Shown here: one piece after another, positions 18,258 to 26,971 of the stretch
Position numbering within the stretch: position 1 is the stretch's first letter
Layout of the letters: each line of letters begins with the position of its first letter
Assembly: GCF_018881975.1 (NCBI RefSeq)
Contig: NZ_JACVPJ010000016.1
Span: 1 to 43,760 of the forward strand
DNA from: Polynucleobacter sp. JS-Safj-400b-B2
GTDB lineage: Bacteria > Pseudomonadota > Gammaproteobacteria > Burkholderiales > Burkholderiaceae
Length of the DNA: 43,760 nucleotides
Reading direction: 5' to 3'
Position numbers and translations under genes: made by a program
Notes under the pieces: model-generated
What the model saw: the letters and a program-made list of their open reading frames with translations, nothing else
What the model was told of the DNA's origin: nothing
Databases searched by the model: none

Positions 18258-19571
18258 TTATTTACGAACTGAGATGTTCGGAACCTTGCGAGTTGTTTCA
18301 CCAACGTACAACTGACGTGGGCGACCAATCTTGTACTCAGGGTCGGTAATCATTTCTTCCCACTGAGCAATCCAACCTACTGTTCTTGCTAATGCAAAAA
18401 TACAGGTGAACATTTCTGTTGGAATGCCAAGAGCGCGCTGAACAATTCCAGAGTAGAAGTCTACGTTTGGATAGAGCTTACGACTGACAAAGTATTCGTC
18501 TTCCAAAGCGATCTTTTCAAGAGTCATTGCAAGCTTGAACAATGGGTCATCCTGGAGGCCAAGTTCATTCAATACTTCGTAGCAAGTTTCACGCATCAAC
18601 TTTGCACGTGGGTCAAAGTTTTTGTAAACACGGTGACCAAAGCCCATCAAGCGAACGCTTGAGTTTTTGTCTTTTACTTGCGCGATGAATTCATGAATCT
18701 TATCTACGCCGCCGTTAGCCTGGATCTCATTCAACATCTGCAAGCAGGCTTCGTTTGCACCACCGTGAGCTGGGCCCCAAAGGCAAGCAATACCAGCCGA
18801 GATAGCAGCAAATGGATTGGTGCCTGATGAGCCGCACAGGCGCACTGTAGAAGTAGAAGCATTTTGCTCATGGTCTGCATGCAATGTGAAGATGCGATCC
18901 AAAGCACGAACCAATACTGGGTTTACTTTGTACTCTTCACATGGAGTTGCAAACATCATGCGCATAAAGTTAGCGGTATATGACAAAGAGTTATCAGGAT
19001 AGATAAATGGTTGACCTACTGAATATTTATATGCCATCGCAACCAAAGTTGGCATCTTCGCAATTAAACGAATTTGTGCAATTTCGCGGGCTTTAGGCTG
19101 GCTGTAATCAATTGAATCATGGTAGAAGGCAGCCATTGCGCCGACCAAACCAGTCAATACCGACATAGGATGCGCATCACGGCGGAAGCCACGCAAGAAG
19201 AATTGCATTTGCTCGTGAACCATGGTGTGGTGCATGACCATTTCTTCAAAGTCTTTTTTCTCAGTGGCATTTGGTAATTCGCCATGAATCAGGAGATAGC
19301 AAACTTCCAAGAAGTCACAGTTATTTGCTAAATCTTCAATTGGGTAGCCGCGATAGAGTAATTCACCCTTATCGCCATCGATGTAAGTAATTTTGCTATT
19401 GCATGAAGCTGTAGATAAGAAGCCTGAATCGTAAGTGAACTTACCAGTCTGACCATAAAGCTTGCGAATATCGATTACGTCAGGACCAACTGTCCCTTTG
19501 TAAATTGGCAGATCAATATCTGGTGTGCCATCCGAAAACGAGAGTTTTGCCTTGATGTCCGATTCAATCAT
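18258..19571 (-). CDS. gltA: Citrate synthase
   Basis: Condenses acetyl-CoA and oxaloacetate to citrate, the entry step of the TCA cycle. The 437 residues and the N-terminal beta region are those of the hexameric, NADH-sensitive type II enzyme of Gram-negative bacteria. Active-site segments are [16 protein letters not shown] with a catalytic His and [15 protein letters not shown] with the second His; an Asp for catalysis sits further on near VDFYSG. AAGGATTAG precedes the ATG at 19571. A 78-base gap separates it from sdhE and may carry a promoter, but I see no convincing -35. Confidence 0.97.
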   Translation of the reverse strand: MIESDIKAKLSFSDGTPDIDLPIYKGTVGPDVIDIRKLYGQTGKFTYDSGFLSTASCNSKITYIDGDKGELLYRGYPIEDLANNCDFLEVCYLLIHGELPNATEKKDFEEMVMHHTMVHEQMQFFLRGFRRDAHPMSVLTGLVGAMAAFYHDSIDYSQPKAREIAQIRLIAKMPTLVAMAYKYSVGQPFIYPDNSLSYTANFMRMMFATPCEEYKVNPVLVRALDRIFTLHADHEQNASTSTVRLCGSSGTNPFAAISAGIACLWGPAHGGANEACLQMLNEIQANGGVDKIHEFIAQVKDKNSSVRLMGFGHRVYKNFDPRAKLMRETCYEVLNELGLQDDPLFKLAMTLEKIALEDEYFVSRKLYPNVDFYSGIVQRALGIPTEMFTCIFALARTVGWIAQWEEMITDPEYKIGRPRQLYVGETTRKVPNISVRK

Positions 19572-19649
19572 TTCTAATCCTTAGTCATTCAAAATTATGA
19601 TTAATACACTATTCGCTCATACTTCTTTACAGCCACTGCAATTGCTGAA

Positions 19650-19919
19650 TTACTTCTCTCTCAGCCTTTGTAAAATCATTTTGAAAGAGTCTGTTTGCAT
19701 CTCTTTCTCCAAGCTTGCTACTGAGTCTTTACGACCAATTAACAAGTCCATTAAGTCGTTGTCATCTAAGGCCAATAACTGGCTCAAAACTCTTCCATCC
19801 TCTACGCTTAACTGAGTGCCATAACGCTCAAAGAAGCGCTGCAGAATTAAATCGTTCTCTAGTAAGCCCCTGCGAGCATCACTCTTGAGACGATATAACT
19901 CTGCATTACCGAGGGTCAT
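19650..19919 (-). CDS. sdhE: FAD assembly factor SdhE (succinate dehydrogenase assembly factor 2)
   Basis: SdhE helps attach FAD covalently to SdhA. The 89-residue helical protein shows the RGxxE signature in RRGLLEND (about 17-24) and the conserved FFERYG and ALDDNDLMDLLIG patches. Its ATG overlaps the sdhB stop by four bases (ATGA), a typical translational-coupling arrangement. It sits between sdhB and gltA, which fits its role in maturing the complex encoded just upstream. Confidence 0.93.
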   Translation of the reverse strand: MTLGNAELYRLKSDARRGLLENDLILQRFFERYGTQLSVEDGRVLSQLLALDDNDLMDLLIGRKDSVASLEKEMQTDSFKMILQRLREK

Positions 19920-20620
19920 ACCGCCCTGCGAACCATCAACTCCTTGATCTTGCCAATTGCCTTGGTTGGATTCAAGTGCTTAGGACATACGTCTACGCAA
20001 TTCATGATGGTGTGGCAGCGGAACAAACGGTATGGGTCTTCCAAATTATCCAAACGCTGATTGGTATCCTCATCACGGCTATCAGCAATAAAGCGATAGG
20101 CCTGCAATAAGCCAGCTGGGCCAACGAACTTGTCTGGATTCCACCAGAATGACGGGCATGAAGTTGAGCATGATGCGCACAAGATGCACTCATATAAACC
20201 ATTCAACTCTTCACGCTCTTCAGGGCTCTGAAGACGCTCTTTTTCAGGAGCTGGATTGTCGTTAACCAAATAAGGTTTGATAGACAAGTATTGCTTGAAG
20301 AACAAAGTCATGTCGACGATCAAGTCGCGTACTACTGGCAAGCCCGGCAATGGGCGCAATGTGATGACCTTAGGCAAAGTCAACATATTGGTCAAACAAG
20401 CCAAACCATTTTTACCGTTAATGTTCATTGCATCTGAACCGCACACACCTTCACGGCATGAACGACGATAAGAAATCGATTCGTCTTGCTTCTTCAAAGA
20501 AATCAAAGCATCCAACAACATACGCTCACCAGTGAGCTCTAACTCATAGCGTTCCATGCGTGGAGCAGCATCGACATCTGGATCGTAGCGGTAAATTTCG
20601 AATATACGGATATCACTCAT
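19916..20620 (-). CDS. sdhB: Succinate dehydrogenase iron-sulfur subunit
   Basis: Electron-transfer subunit of complex II. The 234 residues have an N-terminal plant-type ferredoxin domain whose [2Fe-2S] ligands are Cys55, Cys60, Asp63 and Cys75 in SCREGVCGSDAMN...NGLAC, with Asp in place of one Cys as in E. coli. A C-terminal domain has CILCASCSTSCP and CHTIMNC..VCPKHLNP, binding the [4Fe-4S] and [3Fe-4S] clusters. It follows sdhA by 17 bases and overlaps sdhE. Confidence 0.97.
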   Translation of the reverse strand: MSDIRIFEIYRYDPDVDAAPRMERYELELTGERMLLDALISLKKQDESISYRRSCREGVCGSDAMNINGKNGLACLTNMLTLPKVITLRPLPGLPVVRDLIVDMTLFFKQYLSIKPYLVNDNPAPEKERLQSPEEREELNGLYECILCASCSTSCPSFWWNPDKFVGPAGLLQAYRFIADSRDEDTNQRLDNLEDPYRLFRCHTIMNCVDVCPKHLNPTKAIGKIKELMVRRAV

Positions 20621-20637
20621 TTTCTATTTCTCTTCGC

Positions 20638-22416
20638 TTAGAAAGTACGTTCTTTAGGTGGGAAGGACTCAACAGTTAAAGGCTTCAACACAACTGGCTT
20701 GTAAGACAGCTTATTTCCCTCGCTATACCAAAGGGTATGCTTCATCCAATTCTCATCGTCACGCTCTTGATGGTCATCATGCGAATGCGCACCACGACTC
20801 TCTTTACGAGCAGCTGCAGAAATCATGGTTGCATTTGCAGTCTCAACCAAGTTAGCTACTTCCAAAGCCTCAATACGTGCTGTATTGAAAATCTCGGATT
20901 TATCTTTAAGCCACAAGTTATTGGCGCGCTCAGTCAATTTAGCCATTTGACGCACACCTTCGTCCATCAGCTCTTGATTACGGAACACACCAGCATATTT
21001 CTGCATGCACTTGCGAATATCGTTTGCAACGTCTTGCGCGTACTCGCCTGAAGTTGAGTTATCCAACTTCGCAATACGCTCCAATGTTTGCTCACCAGCA
21101 TTCGCAGGTAACGGCTTGAATTCACGATTCTTAAGATCAAGGCCAACAATGTGGTTACCAGCTGCACGGCCAAATACCAAGAGGTCGAGCAATGAGTTAG
21201 TACCCAAGCGGTTAGCGCCGTGAACAGAAACACATGAACACTCGCCAATCGCATATAAGCCATTGACGATTTCATTGTGAATACCATTCGCTGGAACAAC
21301 CACTTGACCATTGATGTTCGTTGGAATACCACCCATCTGATAATGAATAGTTGGTACTACTGGAATGGGTTCTTTGGTTACATCAACGTTTGCAAAGTTA
21401 ATGCCGATTTCATAAACAGATGGCAAACGCTTCATGATTGTCTCAGCGCCAATGTGTGTCAAATCGAGCACAACATAGTCACCGTTAGGACCGCAACCGC
21501 GCCCTTCTTTGATTTCTTGGTCCATACAGCGTGAAATGAAATCTCTAGGTGCTAAATCCTTGTAGGTTGGCGCGTAGCGTTCCATAAAACGCTCGCCATC
21601 TTTATTGCGCAAAATAGCACCCTCACCGCGGCAACCCTCGGTCAGCAACACGCCCGCACCAGCAACGCCAGTTGGGTGAAATTGCCAGAATTCCATATCT
21701 TCTAATGGGATGCCTGCACGAGCAGCTAAGCCCATACCGTCGCCAGTATTAATAAACGCGTTTGTGGATGCATCCCAAATACGGCCTGCGCCACCTGTTG
21801 CCAACATCACAATCTTGGCTTCAAGGATATAAACCTGTCCAGTTTCCATTTCGAGTGCTGTCACACCAACTACATCGCCAGCATCATCACGAATCAAATC
21901 TAGCGCCAACCACTCAACAAAAAAATTCGTCTTTGCGCGCACGTTGCGCTGATACAAAGTGTGCAACATTGCATGGCCAGTACGGTCAGCAGCTGCACAA
22001 GCACGTTGCACTGGCTTCTCGCCGTAGTTTGCTGTGTGGCCACCGAATGGACGCTGATAAATCGTGCCATCTGGATTACGGTCAAACGGCATACCAAAGT
22101 GCTCTAACTCGTAAACAACTTTAGGAGCTTCGCGACACATGAACTCGATCACGTCTTGGTCACCTAACCAGTCAGATCCTTTGATGGTGTCGTAGAAGTG
22201 ATAGTGCCAATTGTCTTCACTCATATTGCCTAATGAAGCACCGATACCACCTTGTGCAGCAACAGTATGTGAACGTGTTGGAAATACCTTAGTTAGTACG
22301 GCAACATTCAAGCCGGCTTCAGCCAACTGCAATGATGCGCGCATACCAGAACCACCTGCTCCAATAATCACAGCATCAAAACGGCGGCGTGGCAATGATT
22401 TTTTAATTGCAGTCAT
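20638..22416 (-). CDS. sdhA: Succinate dehydrogenase flavoprotein subunit
   Basis: Catalytic subunit of complex II that oxidises succinate to fumarate with a covalently bound FAD. The 592 residues start MTAIKKSLPRRRFDAVIIG. The dinucleotide-binding GAGGSG is at about 19-24 and the FAD-attachment His is His50 in TRSHTVAAQGG. The HPTG and TEGCRGEGA active-site segments and the capping HSHDDH-rich tail are also present. The ATG at 22416 lies four bases after the sdhD stop. A longer frame reaching 22458 would overlap sdhD and is not used. Confidence 0.97.
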   Translation of the reverse strand: MTAIKKSLPRRRFDAVIIGAGGSGMRASLQLAEAGLNVAVLTKVFPTRSHTVAAQGGIGASLGNMSEDNWHYHFYDTIKGSDWLGDQDVIEFMCREAPKVVYELEHFGMPFDRNPDGTIYQRPFGGHTANYGEKPVQRACAAADRTGHAMLHTLYQRNVRAKTNFFVEWLALDLIRDDAGDVVGVTALEMETGQVYILEAKIVMLATGGAGRIWDASTNAFINTGDGMGLAARAGIPLEDMEFWQFHPTGVAGAGVLLTEGCRGEGAILRNKDGERFMERYAPTYKDLAPRDFISRCMDQEIKEGRGCGPNGDYVVLDLTHIGAETIMKRLPSVYEIGINFANVDVTKEPIPVVPTIHYQMGGIPTNINGQVVVPANGIHNEIVNGLYAIGECSCVSVHGANRLGTNSLLDLLVFGRAAGNHIVGLDLKNREFKPLPANAGEQTLERIAKLDNSTSGEYAQDVANDIRKCMQKYAGVFRNQELMDEGVRQMAKLTERANNLWLKDKSEIFNTARIEALEVANLVETANATMISAAARKESRGAHSHDDHQERDDENWMKHTLWYSEGNKLSYKPVVLKPLTVESFPPKERTF

Positions 22417-22420
22417 CGAA

Positions 22421-22786
22421 TTACACTTTCCACAAAATTTGTACGGCATAGGCCGCACAGGCTACGAGATACAGAACGGTTAACACTTGCAGGGTTAAAC
22501 GAATGCTGACGGGCTTGATGTAATCCATCCAGATGTCACGGATACCGATCCAAGCGTGATAGAACAAGCTGATGAATGCCAAGAGCGTCAATAATTTCAT
22601 GAATTGGTTGCTAAATAAAGCAGACCAGCCTTCATAAGTAGCGCTACCAGTTATGCAGTAATCAACTAACAAAACGATTGTGAAAACCACCATCACGATC
22701 GCAGTAACGCGTTGGATGATCCATTCTTTAAGGCCGTAGTGGGCGCCAACAACTAAGCGCTTTGGTCCAATTTGATAAATAGGCAT
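22421..22786 (-). CDS. sdhD: Succinate dehydrogenase membrane anchor subunit SdhD
   Basis: A 121-residue membrane protein with three hydrophobic helices (about 24-45, 58-80 and 93-115). It helps hold haem b and the quinone site of complex II. The probable haem-ligand His lies in FYHAWIGIRDIWMDYIKP, a pattern kept in SdhD proteins. It follows sdhC by 24 bases and precedes sdhA by four. Confidence 0.93.
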   Translation of the reverse strand: MPIYQIGPKRLVVGAHYGLKEWIIQRVTAIVMVVFTIVLLVDYCITGSATYEGWSALFSNQFMKLLTLLAFISLFYHAWIGIRDIWMDYIKPVSIRLTLQVLTVLYLVACAAYAVQILWKV

Positions 22787-22810
22787 GAAATTTCCTTAAA
22801 TAATGTGCGC

Positions 22811-23230
22811 TTAGTACACGCCGAAGAGCTTGAGACCAACAACCGCTGTCAAAGCCAGGCCCAAGAAAAATACAAAGATCGCTGAGCGATTTGCATCCAC
22901 TTTTTCAACGCCGATCTCTAAGTCCAAAAGGAGATAGCGAATGCCAGCGCAGAAATGATGCAAGAAACACCAAATCAATCCAAGGCAAATAATTTTCACC
23001 AGTACATGGCCAGTAATAGCTTGGAACGTTTGATAGCTGACCTCTGAGGCCAAGCTTTGATCTAAAAGATAAAGCAAGAAAGGCAGCATTAAAAATAATA
23101 CTGCTCCGCTAATACGATGGAGAATTGATACCTTACCTGCCCAAGGAAGGCGGTATTTAATCAATTGGGCAAGACCAATATTTCGGTAGACCGGTCTATC
23201 TTTTTTTACGTTTTGCTGTGAATCAACCAT
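22811..23230 (-). CDS. sdhC: Succinate dehydrogenase cytochrome b556 subunit SdhC
   Basis: A 139-residue membrane anchor with three transmembrane helices (about 40-60, 75-97 and 115-137). Family signatures are KVSILHRISGAVLF, in which His and Arg/Ser contribute to the quinone site, and HHFCAGIRYLLLD with the haem-ligating His. First gene of sdhCDAB. The ribosome-binding site before the ATG at 23230 is weak (AAAGAT). Confidence 0.94.
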   Translation of the reverse strand: MVDSQQNVKKDRPVYRNIGLAQLIKYRLPWAGKVSILHRISGAVLFLMLPFLLYLLDQSLASEVSYQTFQAITGHVLVKIICLGLIWCFLHHFCAGIRYLLLDLEIGVEKVDANRSAIFVFFLGLALTAVVGLKLFGVY

Positions 23231-23269
23231 GGGTAATCTTTATCTTTAGGTGGAGGTTCATTGTGGTTT

Positions 23270-23284
23270 TGTTGTATCGCAACA
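23270..23284. promoter_or_regulatory. Inverted repeat upstream of sdhC
   Basis: TGTTG-TATCG-CAACA lies 40 bases before sdhC, in the 144-base gap after gntR. It has operator-like symmetry but differs from the palindrome between gntR and mdh. No regulator is assigned. Nothing else was recognised in 23231-23374. Confidence 0.3.
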
Positions 23285-23374
23285 TATTCTATTGGAAACC
23301 TTAGGGGTGGTGGGGATTTTTTAGCGTTTAAAGGGGTGAATTACTGGTTTTTACTGATTTAGCCCTTCAATAAC

Positions 23375-24112
23375 TTAGTTCAATTTGTTCTCGTAATGCT
23401 GCTCTAAAGTGTCGTACCTTGCATGCCGAATTTCTACTGGTTTATTCCCGTAGGTAAATGCCACACGCTCTACCGAAAGGAGCGGTGCCCCCTCCTTCAG
23501 ATGCAGATGTTTAGCCAACGCTGGATCAGCAGCAACAGCCTTAATTTTTTCTTCAGCTCTCACCATGTGTGTGGCGTGATGCCCCTCATAAAAGGCATAC
23601 ATCGGACCATGCCAAGTGTTGAGAGCCTCAAGATCCAAGCCCTTAAATCGAATGCCAGGGAGAAAAATCTCTTCAAAAACAATGGGTTTGCCTGCAAAAC
23701 TTTGAACGCGGTCAATATGAATAATGGGGTCACCTGCCTTTAATTTAAGCAAATTGGCCACATAGGCTGGTGCTTTAGTCTTTTCGCAGGATAAAAATTG
23801 ATTGGTGAGGTGGAACTTTTCACCAGAATCAGGGGCTAAACGCAAAAAACGATATTGCCATTCGTCCTCTTGGTGGGTGGCTACAAAGGTACCCTTACCC
23901 TGCCTTCGAACTAAGAGATTTTGAGCGGCAAGCTCATCAATGGCCTTGCGAACGGTGCCCTGGCTCACAGCATAACGGGCTGCAAGCTCCATTTCGCTGG
24001 GAATAGCCGCCCCTGGCAACCACTCCGAGGCTTGCAAACTAGCCAAAATCATCGCTTTAATCTGCTCGTACAGAGGGCTAAATGAGGCAATGGGCAAAGT
24101 CACATTAGGCAA
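23375..24112 (-). CDS. GntR-family (HutC subfamily) transcriptional regulator
   Basis: A repressor-type protein with an N-terminal GntR winged helix (PLYEQIKAMILASL, IPSEMELAARYAVSQGTVRKAIDEL, RRQGKGTFV) and a C-terminal UTRA effector domain (DPIIHIDRVQSFAGKPIVFEE and following). The start is uncertain. I use the TTG at 24112, because GGAG lies five bases before it. A longer TTG frame from 24148 has no ribosome-binding site. In betaproteobacteria this gene sits between mdh and sdhC, which suggests control of TCA-cycle genes. The effector is unknown, and small carboxylates are only a guess. A perfect palindrome upstream is the likely operator. Confidence 0.88.
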   Translation of the reverse strand: MPNVTLPIASFSPLYEQIKAMILASLQASEWLPGAAIPSEMELAARYAVSQGTVRKAIDELAAQNLLVRRQGKGTFVATHQEDEWQYRFLRLAPDSGEKFHLTNQFLSCEKTKAPAYVANLLKLKAGDPIIHIDRVQSFAGKPIVFEEIFLPGIRFKGLDLEALNTWHGPMYAFYEGHHATHMVRAEEKIKAVAADPALAKHLHLKEGAPLLSVERVAFTYGNKPVEIRHARYDTLEQHYENKLN

Positions 24113-24158
24113 ATTAACTCCAAACCGCGTCAATTGGATAAAATTCAAGGTAATTCTA

Positions 24159-24172
24159 GTCTTATATAAGAC
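24159..24172. promoter_or_regulatory. Perfect 14-bp palindrome between gntR and mdh (probable GntR operator)
   Basis: GTCTTATATAAGAC is fully palindromic. It lies four bases upstream of a TTGACA -35 element of mdh and about 47 bases before the gntR start, in the divergent intergenic region. Alternating pyrimidine/purine cores of this kind are usual for GntR-family sites. I saw no second exact copy by eye in the window. Confidence 0.6.
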
Positions 24173-24176
24173 ATCA

Positions 24177-24206
24177 TTGACAGTGTAAAGCGAAAGTTCC
24201 TACACT
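24177..24206 (+). promoter_or_regulatory. mdh: Candidate mdh promoter
   Basis: TTGACA (24177-24182), an 18-base gap and TACACT (24201-24206) resemble a sigma-70 promoter. Its -35 directly follows the palindrome, so a bound regulator would probably touch RNA polymerase. Confidence 0.45.
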
Positions 24207-24270
24207 TGAATGGATAATAGAAAAGTTTTCTTTATTTAACCTACATAACCTTCATTTGGAGTTCTCAGTA

Positions 24271-25260
24271 ATGGCAAAAGCCCCAATGCGTGTCGCCGTA
24301 ACCGGTGCAGCCGGTCAAATCGGATATTCCCTTTTATTCCGTATCGCCAATGGCGACCTTTTGGGCAAAGATCAGCCCGTCATCCTGCAATTGCTTGAGA
24401 TTCCTGATGAAAAAGCTCAGAAAGCGCTAACCGGCGTAATGATGGAGTTGGAAGACTGTGCATTCCCATTGCTAGCAGGTATGACAGCCCACTCTGACCC
24501 AATGACTGCCTTTAAAGATATCGACGTTGCCCTTTTAGTTGGCGCACGTCCACGTGGCCCTGGCATGGAGCGCAAAGATTTACTCTCCGCTAATGCACAA
24601 ATTTTTACAGCCCAAGGTAAAGCATTAAATGCAGTTGCTAAGAAGACTGTAAAAGTATTAGTTGTTGGCAACCCAGCAAACACCAACGCTTACATCGCTA
24701 TGAAATCTGCTCCAGATATTCCAGCGAAAAACTTCACTGCAATGTTGCGACTCGATCACAACCGCGCCCTCTCACAATTAGCTAGCAAGTTGAACAAGCC
24801 AGTTGCCGATATTGAAAAATTAGTTGTTTGGGGTAACCATAGCCCAACAATGTACCCAGACTATCGCTTTGCAACCATCGATGGCAAATCAGTAAAAGAT
24901 TCCATTAACGATGCAGCATGGAATAAAGATGTTTTCATTCCTACCGTTGGTAAGCGTGGCGCAGCCATCATCGAAGCTCGCGGCCTTTCTTCTGCAGCCT
25001 CTGCAGCAAATGCAGCCATTGATCATATTCATGATTGGGTTCTCGGTACAAATGGTAAGTGGGTAACTATGGGTATTCCGTCTAAGGGCGAATACGGCAT
25101 TCCTGCTGAAGTCATTTATGGCTTCCCTGTAGTATGTGAAAACGGCGAGTACAAAATGATCGAAGGTTTAGAGATCGATGAATTCTCCCGTGAGCGCATG
25201 ACACACACATTGAATGAATTACTCGAAGAGCAGGCTGGCGTTAAGCACTTGCTCTCATAA
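24271..25260 (+). CDS. mdh: Malate dehydrogenase
   Basis: NAD-dependent oxidation of malate to oxaloacetate. The 329 residues begin [20 protein letters not shown] with the Rossmann GAAGQIG (about 13-19). Substrate-binding and catalytic segments are [15 protein letters not shown] (mobile loop arginines), [17 protein letters not shown] and the catalytic His in [12 protein letters not shown]. The length is that of the cytosolic-type MDH common in Burkholderiales. TTGGAG (24256-24261) precedes the ATG by about nine bases. It is divergent from gntR and followed at 10 bases by a small secreted-protein gene. Confidence 0.97.
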   Translation: MAKAPMRVAVTGAAGQIGYSLLFRIANGDLLGKDQPVILQLLEIPDEKAQKALTGVMMELEDCAFPLLAGMTAHSDPMTAFKDIDVALLVGARPRGPGMERKDLLSANAQIFTAQGKALNAVAKKTVKVLVVGNPANTNAYIAMKSAPDIPAKNFTAMLRLDHNRALSQLASKLNKPVADIEKLVVWGNHSPTMYPDYRFATIDGKSVKDSINDAAWNKDVFIPTVGKRGAAIIEARGLSSAASAANAAIDHIHDWVLGTNGKWVTMGIPSKGEYGIPAEVIYGFPVVCENGEYKMIEGLEIDEFSRERMTHTLNELLEEQAGVKHLLS

Positions 25261-25270
25261 GGAAAAATTG

Positions 25271-25645
25271 ATGAAAAAAAACCTTCTCGCCATTAGCATT
25301 GTGCTAGCAAGCCTTTTGGGCGCCACAAACGTGAGCGCTGATGAAGAAGCATTTACATGGACATGCCAAGAGGGCAAGCAATTCAAAACTTCTGGTATCA
25401 ATGATAAGGTTCGCTTAATTTGGGAATCAAAATCATATGATTTAGAGCGCCAAACTTCCCTACCAGGAAGCTTGCGTTACAAGAATATGAACTCTGGTTT
25501 CGACCTTGTGGTGTTGGGTAATAAGGCAATGCTATTCAACATTAAAGCAGGTGTTCGTCTTGCTGATTTCTGCCAAACAGCAGAAATGAAGTCAGGCAAG
25601 TTGCCACATTTGTTTGCCGGCACGGAACCTTTTGTGCAGAATTAA
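25271..25645 (+). CDS. Secreted protein, possibly MliC-like (C-type lysozyme inhibitor fold)
   Basis: A 124-residue protein with a clear Sec signal peptide (MKKNLLAISIVLASLLGATNVSA) and no lipobox. The mature part has two cysteines, one in FTWTC near its start and one in DFC near its end. Between them are YDLERQTSLPGSLRYKNMNSGFDLVVLGNKAMLF, strands that resemble the MliC/COG3895 beta-barrel pattern, with L-R then G-RY. The match is from pattern memory and is not strong. AAGGA overlaps the mdh stop, and the gap to mdh is 10 bases, so the two share a transcript that ends at the terminator at 25665. Confidence 0.55.
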   Translation: MKKNLLAISIVLASLLGATNVSADEEAFTWTCQEGKQFKTSGINDKVRLIWESKSYDLERQTSLPGSLRYKNMNSGFDLVVLGNKAMLFNIKAGVRLADFCQTAEMKSGKLPHLFAGTEPFVQN

Positions 25646-25664
25646 GTTCTGACATGCATCAACT

Positions 25665-25692
25665 AAAAAGCCGAGAATTTCTCGGCTTTTTT
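25665..25692 (+). terminator. Intrinsic terminator of the mdh transcript
   Basis: Stem AAAAAGCCGAG / CTCGGCTTTTT with an AATTT loop, followed by T residues. Its symmetric A/T flanks may also serve the convergent DUF2863 gene. Confidence 0.9.
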
Positions 25693-25748
25693 ATTGCTTT
25701 AGTTATTGCTTAAGTTATTGCTTAAGTTATTGCTTAAGTTATTGCTTG
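25691..25748. repeat. 12-bp tandem repeat, about 4.8 copies
   Basis: The unit TTATTGCTTAAG repeats with period 12. Copy one (25691-25702) has one substitution, copies two to four (25703-25738) are identical, and the fifth is partial. It fills the space between the terminator and the end of the DUF2863 gene and encodes nothing. Confidence 0.92.
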
Positions 25749-25759
25749 TTATTTTTTAT

Positions 25760-26971
25760 CTAGTGAAACAAGGGTTGTTGTGATGGTGCGTCGTCTGGCA
25801 TTTCAGCATGCACAGCATCACCAGAACGATCCGGAAACAACGGGGCACCACAGTCATCGCAGAGTTCGGGGTCAAAGAGCATGGCATGACGAAATACATC
25901 CTCCACTCCCGCGTCATGCAAGGCATCACAAATCTTCTTAATCGGACTTTCGTCATCCGATAAATCATTCAAAGCATCGCTTGCCACACTTTCTCGATCA
26001 TATAAGGGCCAAATGACCCCATACATCACCTCAGAGGAACCCTTTGCACTGAAAGAAATGCGATATTCATCCGCTTGCTCCTCACCAAATGCGCCAACCA
26101 CACAAGACAAGCCGGCAGGCAATATTCCTAAGGCACTCTCTAGGAAGTTGGCTGCTGCACGAATACTCAAAGGTCGCACATGCTTATCCGCTAAGCGGCA
26201 GTTTGTGAAATATGCCTCGGGTAAGAGTAATTCAAATTCGCAACCAGGTAATAAGGATGCAATCGGATCTTGCATGGCATTTTGCCAACCAATCAAACTA
26301 ACGCCACGTTCTTGACGCGCCGGTGGCTCTGCTTGCCAGCGGAATATTGGCGAACCACTCGGCGCACTTAAGGCGGCAATAATGAAACGAGGGTCTGCTA
26401 ATACGGCAATGGTTTCAGACATATCACGCAGTTCGAGTTTGACTTCTTTTCCAGAGATTGCGGCAGTCGCTAGGGTCTCAGTCAGGATGCGCGTTTGACA
26501 ATGCGAATGAGGCATTTGATCAATACTGTAAAGCCAAGGAACAATGGCTATACGTGTATCCGTTGAGGCGATAGCACTATGTAAAGCCTGGGCGGTTGAC
26601 TCAATAATATTGACTGGCAATGGTCCTGATGGAATTTGATAACGCGTGTGGGCAACGATAGGCATGGCGAGTAACAGCACATCCCACTCCTGCCCATCAT
26701 GCTCAACCCGCAATGACTCAGCTAATGTTTCAGCGATATCGGCAAGCACTTCAAAAGCCACTGTATTAATGCGAAAGGTCTGATCTAAAGCAGCATCAAT
26801 AATATTTTGATTTTGACTTTTGAGTAAGCGCATTAAGCGCACATTCAGACGCTCTTCCCAAAAGCGATCCTCAACTTGACTTCCAGATGCTGCCAAAGAA
26901 ATAGCATCAGCTACTAGCTTCTCGACTTCAGGAGAATTGCGTTGCGATGATTTGGTGCGATGTACGGCCAT
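25760..26971 (-). CDS. DUF2863 family protein
   Basis: A 403-residue protein of a family I know mainly from Burkholderiales, function undescribed. The early EKLVADAISLAASGSQVEDRFWE segment and the C-terminal ELCDDCGAPLFPDRSGDAVHAEMP are the recognisable parts. The CxxC near residue 375 could bind a metal but lacks a second visible pair. There is no signal peptide or membrane segment, so it is probably cytoplasmic. Its ATG overlaps the yaaA stop by one base (TAATG), pointing to coupled translation with a peroxide-stress gene. Confidence 0.75.
   Translation of the reverse strand: MAVHRTKSSQRNSPEVEKLVADAISLAASGSQVEDRFWEERLNVRLMRLLKSQNQNIIDAALDQTFRINTVAFEVLADIAETLAESLRVEHDGQEWDVLLLAMPIVAHTRYQIPSGPLPVNIIESTAQALHSAIASTDTRIAIVPWLYSIDQMPHSHCQTRILTETLATAAISGKEVKLELRDMSETIAVLADPRFIIAALSAPSGSPIFRWQAEPPARQERGVSLIGWQNAMQDPIASLLPGCEFELLLPEAYFTNCRLADKHVRPLSIRAAANFLESALGILPAGLSCVVGAFGEEQADEYRISFSAKGSSEVMYGVIWPLYDRESVASDALNDLSDDESPIKKICDALHDAGVEDVFRHAMLFDPELCDDCGAPLFPDRSGDAVHAEMPDDAPSQQPLFH

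Noticed and set aside
21762..22124. Plus-strand open frame of 120 codons
   Set aside because: Shadow of sdhA on the opposite strand, with no recognisable domain.
25691..25748. CRISPR-like array
   Set aside because: The repeats are 12 bases with no spacers and no cas genes; it is a simple tandem repeat.
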